A stretch of 64,000 nt of DNA from positions 2,046,001 through 2,110,000 of the forward strand of contig NZ_AUBJ02000001.1 in the NCBI RefSeq assembly GCF_000429185.2. Direction: 5' to 3'. The DNA is from Actinoalloteichus caeruleus DSM 43889. Lineage in GTDB: Bacteria; Actinomycetota; Actinomycetes; Mycobacteriales; Pseudonocardiaceae. The notes below the pieces were generated by a model, which did no database searches, was not told the origin of the DNA, and worked only from the letters and a program-made list of their open reading frames with translations. The translations under genes and the position numbers were made by a program. Numbering within the stretch: the first letter of the stretch is position 1; the number at the start of each line of letters is the position of its first letter. Positions 9,253 through 17,460 of the stretch are shown here, one piece after another.

Positions 9253-9267
9253 GAACCGCACAGCGGA
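9253..9267. promoter_or_regulatory. Putative IclR autoregulatory operator
   Basis: GAACCGCACAGCGGA shares the GAACCG-N4-GCGG arrangement with sites at 4875 and 8554. It lies about 90 bp upstream of the chosen IclR start, next to a further half-like GTTCCGC at 9274. Autoregulation is usual for IclR proteins. Confidence 0.45.
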
Positions 9268-9342
9268 CTACTTGTTCCGCTCTGAGGTCGCATGAGAACC
9301 TGGGTGGCGTCCTTCCCCGCCCGGCCCACGAGGAGAGCCGCC

Positions 9343-10179
9343 ATGACCGAGACCGGCGCCCCACCCGGCGTCACCGAGTCCTCCGGCACGACCCGAAGCA
9401 CCTCGGACGAGGAGGGCGGCGGCGGCCGCATCCGCAGCGTCGCCCGCGCGGTCGAGGTGCTGGCCAGGTTCGACGAGGACACGCTGAGCTGGACGGTGAG
9501 CGACCTCGCCCGGGCCACCGGCCTGCCCAAGACCACGCTGGTCCGCATGGTCGACACCCTGGAGCAGACCGGGATGCTGTGGCTGCGCCCGGACGGCCAG
9601 ATCACCGTCGGCGCCGGCCTCCTCCGCTGGGCACGACTGGCCCGGGCCGCCTGGGAACTCCCCGAACCGGTCATGCAGGCCATGCGCCGGCTCGCCGACG
9701 AGTGCGGCGAGACCACCAGCTTCTACGTCCGGCAGGGACCGCACCGGATGTGCGTGGCCCAGCAGGAGGGCCCGCAGACCCTGCGGCAGGTGGTCCGCAT
9801 CGGCGACCGCCTCCCGCTGTGGGCGGGAGCCTCCAGCAAGGTGCTGCTCACCGGGGCGCCGGACGAGGTCGTCGAGGCCGCCGCCGTCAACTCGCCCTAC
9901 GGACCCGGCTACATCGCGCAACTGCGGGAACAGGTCGAACAGACCCGGGCCAACGGCTACGCCGTCACCCACGGCGAACGGGAGAACGGCGTCTCCGGCA
10001 TCGCCGCGCCCATCCTCGGCGGCGAGGGCCACCTCATCGCCGCCCTCGCGCTCGGCGGCCCCACCACCCGGTTCACCCCGGAACGGGTCTCCCGACTCGT
10101 CACGGCGGTGACCGCCGCCGCCCACTGGATCTCCGGGCTCCGACTCGCCGCGACCTTCCCACCCCCGGAGGACGGCTGA
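9343..10179 (+). CDS. IclR family transcriptional regulator
   Basis: This 278-residue regulator has an N-terminal winged HTH (from about residue 27: SVARAVEVLARF, with SDLARATGLPKTTLVRMVDTL as the recognition region). The C-terminal IclR effector domain ends in ISGLR. ATG 9343 is chosen over ATG 9292 because GAGGAG sits right before it. It heads a plus-strand set with the RraA-type aldolase and hydroxyacid dehydrogenase, and is divergent from the tct/CoA-transferase genes. IclR proteins commonly control catabolism of small organic acids and bind an acid in the C-terminal domain. Shared upstream motifs suggest it controls the whole island. Confidence 0.9.
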   Translation: MTETGAPPGVTESSGTTRSTSDEEGGGGRIRSVARAVEVLARFDEDTLSWTVSDLARATGLPKTTLVRMVDTLEQTGMLWLRPDGQITVGAGLLRWARLARAAWELPEPVMQAMRRLADECGETTSFYVRQGPHRMCVAQQEGPQTLRQVVRIGDRLPLWAGASSKVLLTGAPDEVVEAAAVNSPYGPGYIAQLREQVEQTRANGYAVTHGERENGVSGIAAPILGGEGHLIAALALGGPTTRFTPERVSRLVTAVTAAAHWISGLRLAATFPPPEDG

Positions 10180-10242
10180 CCCGCCCCCGCCCGTCCCTGA
10201 CGGCGCCCCCCGCCGAACCACCCGCTCGTCGAAAGGCACTCC

Positions 10243-10896
10243 ATGAGCCTGCTGCCCGTCACCGCCCCCGCCGAGGCACCCACCCCCACCATCCCGGAGG
10301 TGGACGCCGACCTCCTCGCCGCGCTCGCCGAGGTACCGGCGGCCAACCTCGGCGACGCGATGGGGCGCTTCAACGTCCTCGACTCGCGGATCCAGGCCAT
10401 CTGGCCGGGCGCGAGGCTGGCGGGCCGGGCCAGGACGGTGTGGACGCGGGCCGGCGACAACCTCTTCGTGCACCAGGCCATCGAACGCGCCGAACCCGGT
10501 GACGTCCTCGTCGTCAACGGTTTCGCCGACGAGTCCCGCGCGCTGATCGGCGAACTGATCGGGGTGAAGGCCAAGGCCCGGGGCATCGCCGGTTTCGTCC
10601 TCGACGGGGCCGCCCGCGACGCCGCCGACCTCGCGGCCCTGGGCCTGCCCGTCTTCGCCAGGGCCCTCACCCCAGCCGGCCCCTACAAGGACGGCCCCGG
10701 CGTCCTGGACACCACCATCGCCGTCGGCGGGGTCGCGGTCACGCCGGGCGACATCATCGTCGGTGACTCCGACGGGGTCGTCGTCGTCCCGCTCAGCGAG
10801 GCCGCCGGGGTACTCGACGGCGCGAGGGCCCTCCAGGAACGGGAGGCCGTCAAACGCGCCGCCAACCGCCAGGTGCCCGCCGGGGACCCGAGGTGA
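10243..10896 (+). CDS. RraA family aldolase (HMG/CHA aldolase-like)
   Basis: This 217-residue RraA-fold protein has the signature NLGDAMGR near residue 37 and the GGxxTDGxxRD-type region, here VLDGAARDAADLA, followed by PVFARALTP. The closing part GDIIVGDSDGVVVVP matches 4-hydroxy-4-methyl-2-oxoglutarate/4-carboxy-4-hydroxy-2-oxoadipate aldolases, which split these acids to pyruvate plus pyruvate or oxaloacetate. The canonical inhibitory-RraA role is unlikely outside an RNase E context. It sits directly between the IclR regulator and a hydroxyacid dehydrogenase and shares four bases with the latter (GTGA), so it is very probably catabolic. Confidence 0.85.
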   Translation: MSLLPVTAPAEAPTPTIPEVDADLLAALAEVPAANLGDAMGRFNVLDSRIQAIWPGARLAGRARTVWTRAGDNLFVHQAIERAEPGDVLVVNGFADESRALIGELIGVKAKARGIAGFVLDGAARDAADLAALGLPVFARALTPAGPYKDGPGVLDTTIAVGGVAVTPGDIIVGDSDGVVVVPLSEAAGVLDGARALQEREAVKRAANRQVPAGDPR

Positions 10897-11867
10897 CCGG
10901 CCCGTCGACCCCGGTGGTCTACGTCCCCCGGCCGGTGCACCCCGACGCGCTGGAACTCCTCGCCGGGCACGGCCGGGTCGTCCCCGGCTACGGGGCGGAC
11001 GCCGTGCCCTTCGAGCAGGTCGCCGACACCGTCGAAGCCGTCCTGCTCCGCACCGCCGAGCTCCGCGCGCCCAGCATCGACCGGGCACCCCGCCTGCGGG
11101 TGATCTCGCGGCACGGCGTGGGGGTGGACACCGTGGACGTCGCGGCCGCCACCGCCCGGGGCATCCCGGTGTGCGTCACGCCGGCCGCGAACACCCTGGC
11201 CGTCGCCGAGCACGCGGTGGCGCTGCTGCTCGCGGCGAGCCGGCTGGTGGCCCTGGCCGACCGGGGCGTCCGCCGGGGGGACCACGACCTGCGGCGCTCC
11301 CTCATCGGGACCCAGCTCACCGGCAAGCGGTTGGGTCTGGTCGGGTTCGGCCGCATCGGCGCCGAGGTGGCCCGCATCGCCCGGGCCGGGTTCCGGATGG
11401 AGATCGTCGCCCACGACCCCTTCCTCCGCGACGAGGAGGTCCGGGCCCGGGGCGGGTCACCGGTGGGCTTGGACGAGCTGCTGTCCACCTCCTCGGCGGT
11501 GAGCCTGCACCTGCCCAGGACCGACCGGACCGCCGGGCTGCTCGGTGCCCGGGAGCTGGGCCTGCTGCGGGCGGACGCGGTGCTGGTCAACACCGCCAGG
11601 GGCGGCATCGTCGACGAGGCCGCCCTCGTCGACGCGCTGCGGTCGGGGCGGCTGGCCGGCGCGGGCCTCGACGTCGTGGACACCGAACCGCTGCCGGCCG
11701 GGCACCCGTTGACCGAACTGGACAACGTCGTGCTCACCCCGCACGTCGGCGGCCAGACCAGGGAGTCGATGCGGCAGGTGGCGATGGACGCCGCGCGGGC
11801 CGTGGTGGACGTGTTCGAGGGCCGTCAACCCGCCCACGCCGTCAACCCCGAGGTGTTCTCCGCGTAG
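10893..11867 (+). CDS. D-2-hydroxyacid dehydrogenase (phosphoglycerate dehydrogenase-like)
   Basis: This 324-residue NAD-dependent D-isomer-specific 2-hydroxyacid dehydrogenase starts at GTG 10893 inside the previous gene's stop. It has RVISRHGVGVDTVDV, the Rossmann segment LGLVGFGRIGAEVARIA and the catalytic region VLVNTARGGIVDEAALVDAL. The Glu/His pair lies in the D-T-E-P-L and LTPHVGG segments. It interconverts a 2-keto and a D-2-hydroxy acid. Context suggests it feeds or drains the RraA-type aldolase step rather than serine synthesis, as it lacks the C-terminal ACT domain of SerA. Confidence 0.88.
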   Translation: MTGPSTPVVYVPRPVHPDALELLAGHGRVVPGYGADAVPFEQVADTVEAVLLRTAELRAPSIDRAPRLRVISRHGVGVDTVDVAAATARGIPVCVTPAANTLAVAEHAVALLLAASRLVALADRGVRRGDHDLRRSLIGTQLTGKRLGLVGFGRIGAEVARIARAGFRMEIVAHDPFLRDEEVRARGGSPVGLDELLSTSSAVSLHLPRTDRTAGLLGARELGLLRADAVLVNTARGGIVDEAALVDALRSGRLAGAGLDVVDTEPLPAGHPLTELDNVVLTPHVGGQTRESMRQVAMDAARAVVDVFEGRQPAHAVNPEVFSA

Positions 11868-11926
11868 TCCCCGACCGCCGCCGCTCCCGCCCGGGGTGGC
11901 GGTGGCGGGACCGGCCGGGGTGGGCC

Positions 11927-11967
11927 GGCGGGCGCCGGGTCGCGCGCGACACGACCCGGCGCCCGCC
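11927..11967. terminator. Bidirectional terminator between convergent genes
   Basis: A perfect 16-bp stem (11927-11942 with 11952-11967, arm GGCGGGCGCCGGGTCG) and a 9-nt loop lie in the 120-bp gap between the converging dehydrogenase and aldo/keto reductase genes. Confidence 0.75.
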
Positions 11968-11988
11968 CTCCGACGGCGTTCCTCCCGG

Positions 11989-13044
11989 TCAGGTCCCGGT
12001 GCGGGGCGCGTGCAGGCTGGCCGTCGCGGGCCCGAGCCGGTCCGAGGCGGACTGGCCCTGGTGCCAGTGCGGGTAGATCAGCCAGGGAGCGCTGACCTCG
12101 TCCAACGTCGCCCGTTCCTCGGCGGTGATGGTGAGGTCGGCGGCCGCGAGGTTGTCCACCAGCTGCTCGTCGCGGCGGGCACCGACGATCACCGAGGTGA
12201 CCCCGGGCCGGCCCAGCAGCCAGGCCAACGCGATTTGGGCGGCGGACACGCCGTGCCCGTCGGCGATCTCCACCAGGGTCTCGACCGTGTCGTAGAGCTT
12301 GTCGACGTCCCGCACCGGCGGTTCGCTCCACTCGGTGAGGTGCCGGGAGCCCTCCGGCGCCGGCTGGTTCCGCCGGTACTTGCCGGAGAGCAGGCCGCCG
12401 GCGAGGGGGCTCCACACGAGGATGCCCAGGCCCTGGTCCAGCGACAGCGGCACCAGCTCGTACTCGGCGTCGCGGGACTCCAGCGAGTAGTAGATCTGCT
12501 GTGCGACGAACCGCTGGTAGCCGTGCTGGTCGGCGGTGGCCAGCGCCTTCATCAGCTGCCAGCCCGAGTAGTTCGAGGCAGCCAGGTAGCGGACCTTCCC
12601 GGACCGGACGAGGGTGTCGAGGGCCTCCAACGTCTCCTCCAGCGGGGTCTCCCCGTCCCACTCGTGCACGTGGTAGATGTCGATGTGGTCGGTGCGCAGC
12701 CGCCGCAGGCTGGCCTCGACCTGCCGCAGGATGTGGTAGCGGGACAGGCCGCCGTCGTTGGGGCCGTCGCCGGTGACCAGGCGGACCTTGGTGGACAGCA
12801 GCAGCCGGTCCCGGCGGCCCTCCACCACCTCGCCGACGATCTCCTCGGACAACCCGTCGGAGTAGATGTCGGCGGTGTCGAAGAGGTTGATGCCGGCGTC
12901 GAGGCAGAGGTCGACCTGCCGCCGGGCCCCCGCCACGTCGGTGTCGCCGAGCGAGCTGAACCCGCCGCGTCCTCCGAAGGTCATGGTGCCCATCGTCAGC
13001 GTCGACACCCGAAGGCCGGACCGACCAAGTTGCCGGTACTCCAT
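11989..13044 (-). CDS. Aldo/keto reductase
   Basis: This 351-residue NADPH-dependent AKR begins MEYRQLGRSGLRVS, typical of the YghZ/Kv-beta-like group, behind a GAGAGGGG site. It carries the catalytic Asp-Tyr segment (NLFDTADIYSDG), Lys (LLLSTKVRL) and His (DIYHVHEWDG), plus the cofactor region SVIVGARRDEQL near the C-terminus. It is cytoplasmic and reduces aldehydes or ketones. It is monocistronic with its own terminator. The long upstream region (13045-13693) is shared with the divergent SnoaL-like gene. Confidence 0.9.
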   Translation of the reverse strand: MEYRQLGRSGLRVSTLTMGTMTFGGRGGFSSLGDTDVAGARRQVDLCLDAGINLFDTADIYSDGLSEEIVGEVVEGRRDRLLLSTKVRLVTGDGPNDGGLSRYHILRQVEASLRRLRTDHIDIYHVHEWDGETPLEETLEALDTLVRSGKVRYLAASNYSGWQLMKALATADQHGYQRFVAQQIYYSLESRDAEYELVPLSLDQGLGILVWSPLAGGLLSGKYRRNQPAPEGSRHLTEWSEPPVRDVDKLYDTVETLVEIADGHGVSAAQIALAWLLGRPGVTSVIVGARRDEQLVDNLAAADLTITAEERATLDEVSAPWLIYPHWHQGQSASDRLGPATASLHAPRTGT

Positions 13045-13693
13045 GCCGCAGCCCCTCTCACTGCTCGCGTCCGTCGTCTGGGGGTGGTTGCCCGGTCCCC
13101 GGTGGGCGTGCGCCCCGGGCCCCGAGTTGATCTCCACCCTGGGGGAGGTGGGAGTGGAGGGCAACAGGAAAAATCGGCGAGCCGGGGACGGACGTCCACC
13201 GGGGTGTGCCGACGGCGGGGTCGCGGCGGGCCGGTCCTCGGGCTGGCTCACCTCCGCCGCGCCCCACGAGGTCGGGACGACACCGACCGGCGAGGAGAGC
13301 TCCTGGGGGCCGCGGTCCGATCCTGCTCGGTCGCACCTCGACGGCCCCGTGCTGCTCACCCGACCGCTCGGGCACTCCGCCAAGCCGCTGACCGCGCGGC
13401 ACACCGGCACGCCGGCACGCCGGGACGTCCACCCCGGCACGACCAGCCCGGACCAGCGGGGCCGTTGGGGGCGGCGACGAGCCGAGGCCCCGGCCGACTG
13501 CCCGTCGAGGACGGACGGCGCGAGTTCGCCCGCCCCCGAGCACCGCCCGCGACGGTTCCGCCGGGCGCGCCGCTGGCGAGGCCGGGCGCGGTCGGCACGA
13601 GCCTCGCTCGGACAGCGCGCCGGGCGGCGAGCCTTGACCTCAACCAAGGTTCACGACGCAGGGTCGCTCCGTCCACAACGGGAGGAGAACAAC
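13045..13693. other. Intergenic region between divergent genes with possible MerR-type site
   Basis: No convincing gene lies in these 649 bp. At 13632-13649 the arms CCTTG and CAAGG flank 8 bp next to a TTGACC hexamer, an arrangement resembling MerR-family promoters, about 45 bp before the SnoaL-like gene. No MerR gene is in the window, so this is only suggestive. Confidence 0.3.
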
Positions 13694-14101
13694 GTGGCCA
13701 CCGGCAGCGACCGCATCCTGACCGCCCTGGTCAGGGACTACGAGCACGCCTGCAACACGAACGACGCCAGGTTCATGAACGACCTGTTCGCCGACGACCC
13801 CGTCTTCGTGACCTTCGGCGGCACCCTCGTCGACGGCAAGGAGGAGCTCTACCGCGCCCAGGCCGCCGTCCTCGCCCCGGGTGGCGTCCTCGAACACACC
13901 AACGTGAGCTACACGGTCGAGCGCATCACCCGCCTCGACACTGGCGTGGCGGTCATCCACGCCCGCCAGCGGACGCGGCACTCCGGCACCACCGACGAGC
14001 GGGCGGGCAAGCACCCCATGGAGTCGGTCCTCATGCTCGTCGCCCAGCTCGACGACCGTGGATGGCGGATCAGGATCGGGCAGAACACCCCCGTGACCTG
14101 A
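13694..14101 (+). CDS. SgcJ/EcaC-type SnoaL-like (NTF2-fold) protein
   Basis: This 135-residue protein starts at GTG 13694 behind a strong GGGAGGAG site. The fold is recognisable from ACNTNDARFMNDLFADDPVFVTFGG, followed by GKEELYRAQ and a closing strand DRGWRIRIGQNTP. Such small cone-shaped NTF2-like proteins act as cyclases, isomerases or ligand-binding domains, often dimeric and cytoplasmic. The exact reaction is unknown. It is followed by a strong hairpin (14277-14318) that separates it from the converging nucleotidase gene. Confidence 0.78.
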   Translation: MATGSDRILTALVRDYEHACNTNDARFMNDLFADDPVFVTFGGTLVDGKEELYRAQAAVLAPGGVLEHTNVSYTVERITRLDTGVAVIHARQRTRHSGTTDERAGKHPMESVLMLVAQLDDRGWRIRIGQNTPVT

Positions 14102-14276
14102 CAGCGGAGTCCACGCCGCCGCGCGGACCGCCCACCGGGCGCCGGGTCGAGGTCGGGCTCGTGATCACCGGGGCAGGAGCGGCGGGGACGGGCGGGAATG
14201 GGGCTGGTCGCGGCCCGTCGGCCGAGTGTCGGGTCCTCCGGGCCGCGTGGGGAGGCGCGCACCCCCGGAACACGGC

Positions 14277-14318
14277 GGAGGGCGCCGGCTCCGTCCCGCG
14301 ACGGACCCGACGCCCTCC
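14277..14318. terminator. Bidirectional terminator hairpin
   Basis: A 19-bp stem with two mismatches (14277-14295 with 14300-14318) and a 4-nt loop lies between the convergent SnoaL-like and 5'-nucleotidase genes. Confidence 0.7.
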
Positions 14319-14360
14319 GACCACCGAGGACCGGCGACGGACCTCGGGTGGGAGTGGAAC

Positions 14361-16223
14361 TCAGTCCTCGATCAGCAGCTCTTGCCCACCGAAGACCAGC
14401 CGCCAGTCCACCGAGTGGAACTCGTCGGAGTCGACGACCTCCCGCTCGGCCACCCAGTCGATCAGCAGCTGGCGGATCTCCGCCAGCTCGTCATAGACCA
14501 CGGGGGCCTCGGTGACGTGCGGGAAGTTCCCGCCGCCGGACTGGCGGTAGTTGTTCAGCGCCAGCACGAACTCCTGGTCGTCGGCCACCGCGACCCCGTC
14601 ATAGGCGAGGTCGACCACCCGCTGCCCCACCGGCTGCCCCAGGTCGAGGTCGTAGGTGAGGGCGGCGTCCAGTCCACCGACGATGTCGTACAGGTAGTCG
14701 GGGGTGCCGTAGGGCGCGGTGGCGGTGGGGGCGTTGGTCACGTCGTCGGCGGCGTGCGGGCCGGGGCCGTCCACCGACTGGTAGTACTCGGCCGACTTCT
14801 CCAGGAAGTCACGCAGCTGCGAACCGGTGAGCACGATCCCCAGCAGGGTGTTGTCGAACCCGTACAGGGAGGCGACGTCGCGGACGGTGACCTCGCCCTC
14901 GGGGATCACCGCGTCCCGGTTGAACGGGGCGGCGGCGGCCAGCACCGGCAGGTCGGCGTGCTCGGTGCCGGCCAACGCCCCCGCCACCGTCTCGGCCTGC
15001 ACCTGGTTGATCAGGTCGACGGCCGCGCTGTCCTCGTACCGGGAGGTCGCCGCGGACATGGCGCGGGCGTTGTGACCCACCGTGCTGTTCACGTAGGCGC
15101 GGGCCGCCTCGTGCTGCTCGGCGACGAGGTCGACGATCGCCGGGTCCTCCGGCACCGTCGCCGAGTCGAGTACGTGGGAACCCAGGCCGGTCACCGTCCA
15201 CCGGCCCCGCTCCATCCGCAGGTCGATGTCCATCACGGACAGGCGCTGCCCCCACTGCTTGGGCTGAGTGATCAGCACCTCCTGGCCGGTCTCCTCGTTG
15301 GTGACGAACCGTTCGGGCACCTCCTGGTGGGAGTGCCCGGCCAGGATCGCGTCGATCCCGGGCACCTGCTCGGCCAGCATGCCGCTGGCGTTCTCGGGGA
15401 ACGGCAGGGCGTCACCGTAGGAGGACGAGGGGTCGATCCCCGAGTGGGACAACGCGATGACGATGTCCGCGCCGGCCGCCCGCATCTCGGGCACGTAGGT
15501 GCGGGCCCGTTCCACGATCCCGTCGAACTCGAGGTGCCCCTCGACGTGGGCCCGGTCCCAGATCGCCGAGCCCGGGGTGGTCAGCCCGAGGAAGCCCACG
15601 CGGATCGCCCGTCCCCGGTCGGGGCGGACCGTCTCGATCGTGTAAGGCCGGTAGGCCGGTTCTCCCGTCCCCGCGTCCAGCACGTTCGCGCCGAGCAGCG
15701 GGAAGTCGGCCTGCTCCTCGAAGACGTCCAACACGTCCAGGCCGTAGTTGAACTCGTGGTTGCCGAGGGCGCTGGCGTCGTAGTCCAGGGCGTTCATCGC
15801 CGCCGCCATCGGATGCGTCTCCCCCGACTCGGTGATCGGGTCGACGACGGCGTGGTAGTAGGCCAGCGGGGTGCCCTGGATGGTGTCCCCCGCGTCGACC
15901 AACATCGTGCGGTGCGCGCCCCGGTCCTCCCGGACCTGGTTGACCAGCGTGGACACCTTCGCCAGGCCCACGTGGTCGCCCGAGGAGTCCGCGTACTCGG
16001 CGTCGGCGAAGTAGTCCCAGTTGAGCACGTTGCCGTGCAGGTCGGAGGTGCCCATCACGGTGAGCGTGAACTCGGGAACGCCCCGCCCGCGCACGTCGGC
16101 GCCGGCCGGCCCGGCCAGGGCGGGCAGCGCGACGGCCGCGCCGGCGAGGGCGACACCGAGTCTGGTGGCGGTTCGTCCCCGCCCCGGCAGCCGGCCGGAG
16201 CCGGTCGTTGGTCTGCTGTGCAC
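14361..16223 (-). CDS. Secreted 5'-nucleotidase / 2',3'-cyclic-nucleotide phosphodiesterase family protein
   Basis: A 620-residue protein. GTG 16223 is chosen because GGAGGA lies just upstream and the product then begins with a clean signal peptide (Arg-rich, then RLGVALAGAAVALPALAG, cut after GPAGA). The metallophosphatase domain shows the metal motifs TVMGTSDLHGN, VDAGDTIQGTPL, ALGNHEFNYG and AGHSHQEVP. The C-terminal 5'-nucleotidase domain carries the substrate-stacking region (LYGFDNTLLGIVLTG and NNYRQSGGGNFP). It is exported and releases phosphate from nucleotides outside the cell. No anchor is visible at the C-terminus, so it is probably free or wall-associated. Confidence 0.92.
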   Translation of the reverse strand: MHSRPTTGSGRLPGRGRTATRLGVALAGAAVALPALAGPAGADVRGRGVPEFTLTVMGTSDLHGNVLNWDYFADAEYADSSGDHVGLAKVSTLVNQVREDRGAHRTMLVDAGDTIQGTPLAYYHAVVDPITESGETHPMAAAMNALDYDASALGNHEFNYGLDVLDVFEEQADFPLLGANVLDAGTGEPAYRPYTIETVRPDRGRAIRVGFLGLTTPGSAIWDRAHVEGHLEFDGIVERARTYVPEMRAAGADIVIALSHSGIDPSSSYGDALPFPENASGMLAEQVPGIDAILAGHSHQEVPERFVTNEETGQEVLITQPKQWGQRLSVMDIDLRMERGRWTVTGLGSHVLDSATVPEDPAIVDLVAEQHEAARAYVNSTVGHNARAMSAATSRYEDSAAVDLINQVQAETVAGALAGTEHADLPVLAAAAPFNRDAVIPEGEVTVRDVASLYGFDNTLLGIVLTGSQLRDFLEKSAEYYQSVDGPGPHAADDVTNAPTATAPYGTPDYLYDIVGGLDAALTYDLDLGQPVGQRVVDLAYDGVAVADDQEFVLALNNYRQSGGGNFPHVTEAPVVYDELAEIRQLLIDWVAEREVVDSDEFHSVDWRLVFGGQELLIED

Positions 16224-16477
16224 CAGGTCCTCCGTAGAAGCATCGGTCGTCCGCCGCCCCACCGGCCCGGCTCGTCCGTCTCGTCGGGGGCGGGCGGCGT
16301 CGACCAGCACCCTACGTAAGAGGTGTCGTGGTCACACCGCATCGTCGGCGAAGTCTCGTGGTCCACCCGGTGACGGGCACCGGGCGTGCCCGGCCCGACA
16401 CGGGACGGCCCGGCCCCGGGGGTCCGTGCGGGTCACGCGGCACGGAGACCACCGCACCCCGCCCAGGTCCCCGCGCC

Positions 16478-17395
16478 TCACGGGGCGTCGACCGGATGTC
16501 GCGCGGCGGCACGTCGAGCGGGCGCCAGGCCCACCGCGAGGCCCGCCGCGATGAGGCCCATGCCCAGCCACGCCCCCGCCGAGGGCAGCGGCGCCCCGAA
16601 CGCGAACCCGCACAGCGCGGTGCTCGGCGCGGCGATCCCCGCCGTGAGCCCGGCGACGCCGGCCCCGACCCGTCGGACGCAGGTGAACCAGAGCACGAAC
16701 GCCACGGCCGTGCCGAGCAGGCCGAGGTACCCCACCGCGAGGAGCACGGCGGGGTCGGCGAACCCGGCCGGGTCCGGGCGTTCGACGACGACCGAGAGCA
16801 CCAGGAAGGAGGCGGCGGCGACACCGCAGGTCGCCGCCGAGTAGCTCCAAGCGCCCAGGCGTCCCACGACACGGGCCCCGAACAGCGTGAACGCGGCCTC
16901 GCACACGGGGAGGGACGCGGCGAGCAGGACCCCGGGGATGTCGGCGCGACTCCACCCGGCGACCGCGACGGCGCCCACGCTGACCACGACCGCGCCGGCC
17001 ACCAACCGCGCCGGGGGTCGCCCACCCCTGGCCATCGGACCGGCCACGGCGAGCACGATCGGCACGCAGGCGACGGCGGCACCGAACACACCCGGTTCGG
17101 TGTGCCGGGTGCCCAGCACCACCGCCAGGTTGAACAGGACCAGCCCGGACAGGGCTCCCGCCACCACCCACACCAGTTCGCGGCCCCGGGGCGGTACGAG
17201 CCGGACCCGCAGGCAACGGGCGACCGCCACGATCCCGAGGGCCGCGACGGCGTACCGGGCGGACTGCACCGCGAACGACGGCAGGTGGTGCGTCGCGCCG
17301 ATGACAGCGACGGTGCTGCCCAGCAACACCATGCCGCCCAACCCCGGCAGCACACCACGCCACGACGGGCCCCGCGGAACGTCCTCATTCGTCAT
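16478..17395 (-). CDS. EamA/DMT family transporter
   Basis: This 305-residue membrane protein has about ten hydrophobic helices arranged as two EamA repeats (for example AVQSARYAVAALGIVAV and GLTAGIAAPSTALCGFAFG). DMT transporters of this type export amino acids or other metabolites. No Shine-Dalgarno site precedes ATG 17395 and the divergent partner also lacks one, so both may be leaderless. It sits back-to-back with a MocR regulator, a common pairing where the regulator controls the exporter. Confidence 0.85.
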   Translation of the reverse strand: MTNEDVPRGPSWRGVLPGLGGMVLLGSTVAVIGATHHLPSFAVQSARYAVAALGIVAVARCLRVRLVPPRGRELVWVVAGALSGLVLFNLAVVLGTRHTEPGVFGAAVACVPIVLAVAGPMARGGRPPARLVAGAVVVSVGAVAVAGWSRADIPGVLLAASLPVCEAAFTLFGARVVGRLGAWSYSAATCGVAAASFLVLSVVVERPDPAGFADPAVLLAVGYLGLLGTAVAFVLWFTCVRRVGAGVAGLTAGIAAPSTALCGFAFGAPLPSAGAWLGMGLIAAGLAVGLAPARRAAARHPVDAP

Positions 17396-17460
17396 GCGCC
17401 CAGCCTGGGCGTCAGTCGGACCGTTCCACAGTGCCACGAACGGCTCGGTAGATTGGTCCA

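Noticed and set aside
10243-10896. RraA-type protein as an RNase E inhibitor
   Set aside because: Genomic context (IclR, hydroxyacid dehydrogenase, GTGA coupling) favours the catabolic aldolase role.
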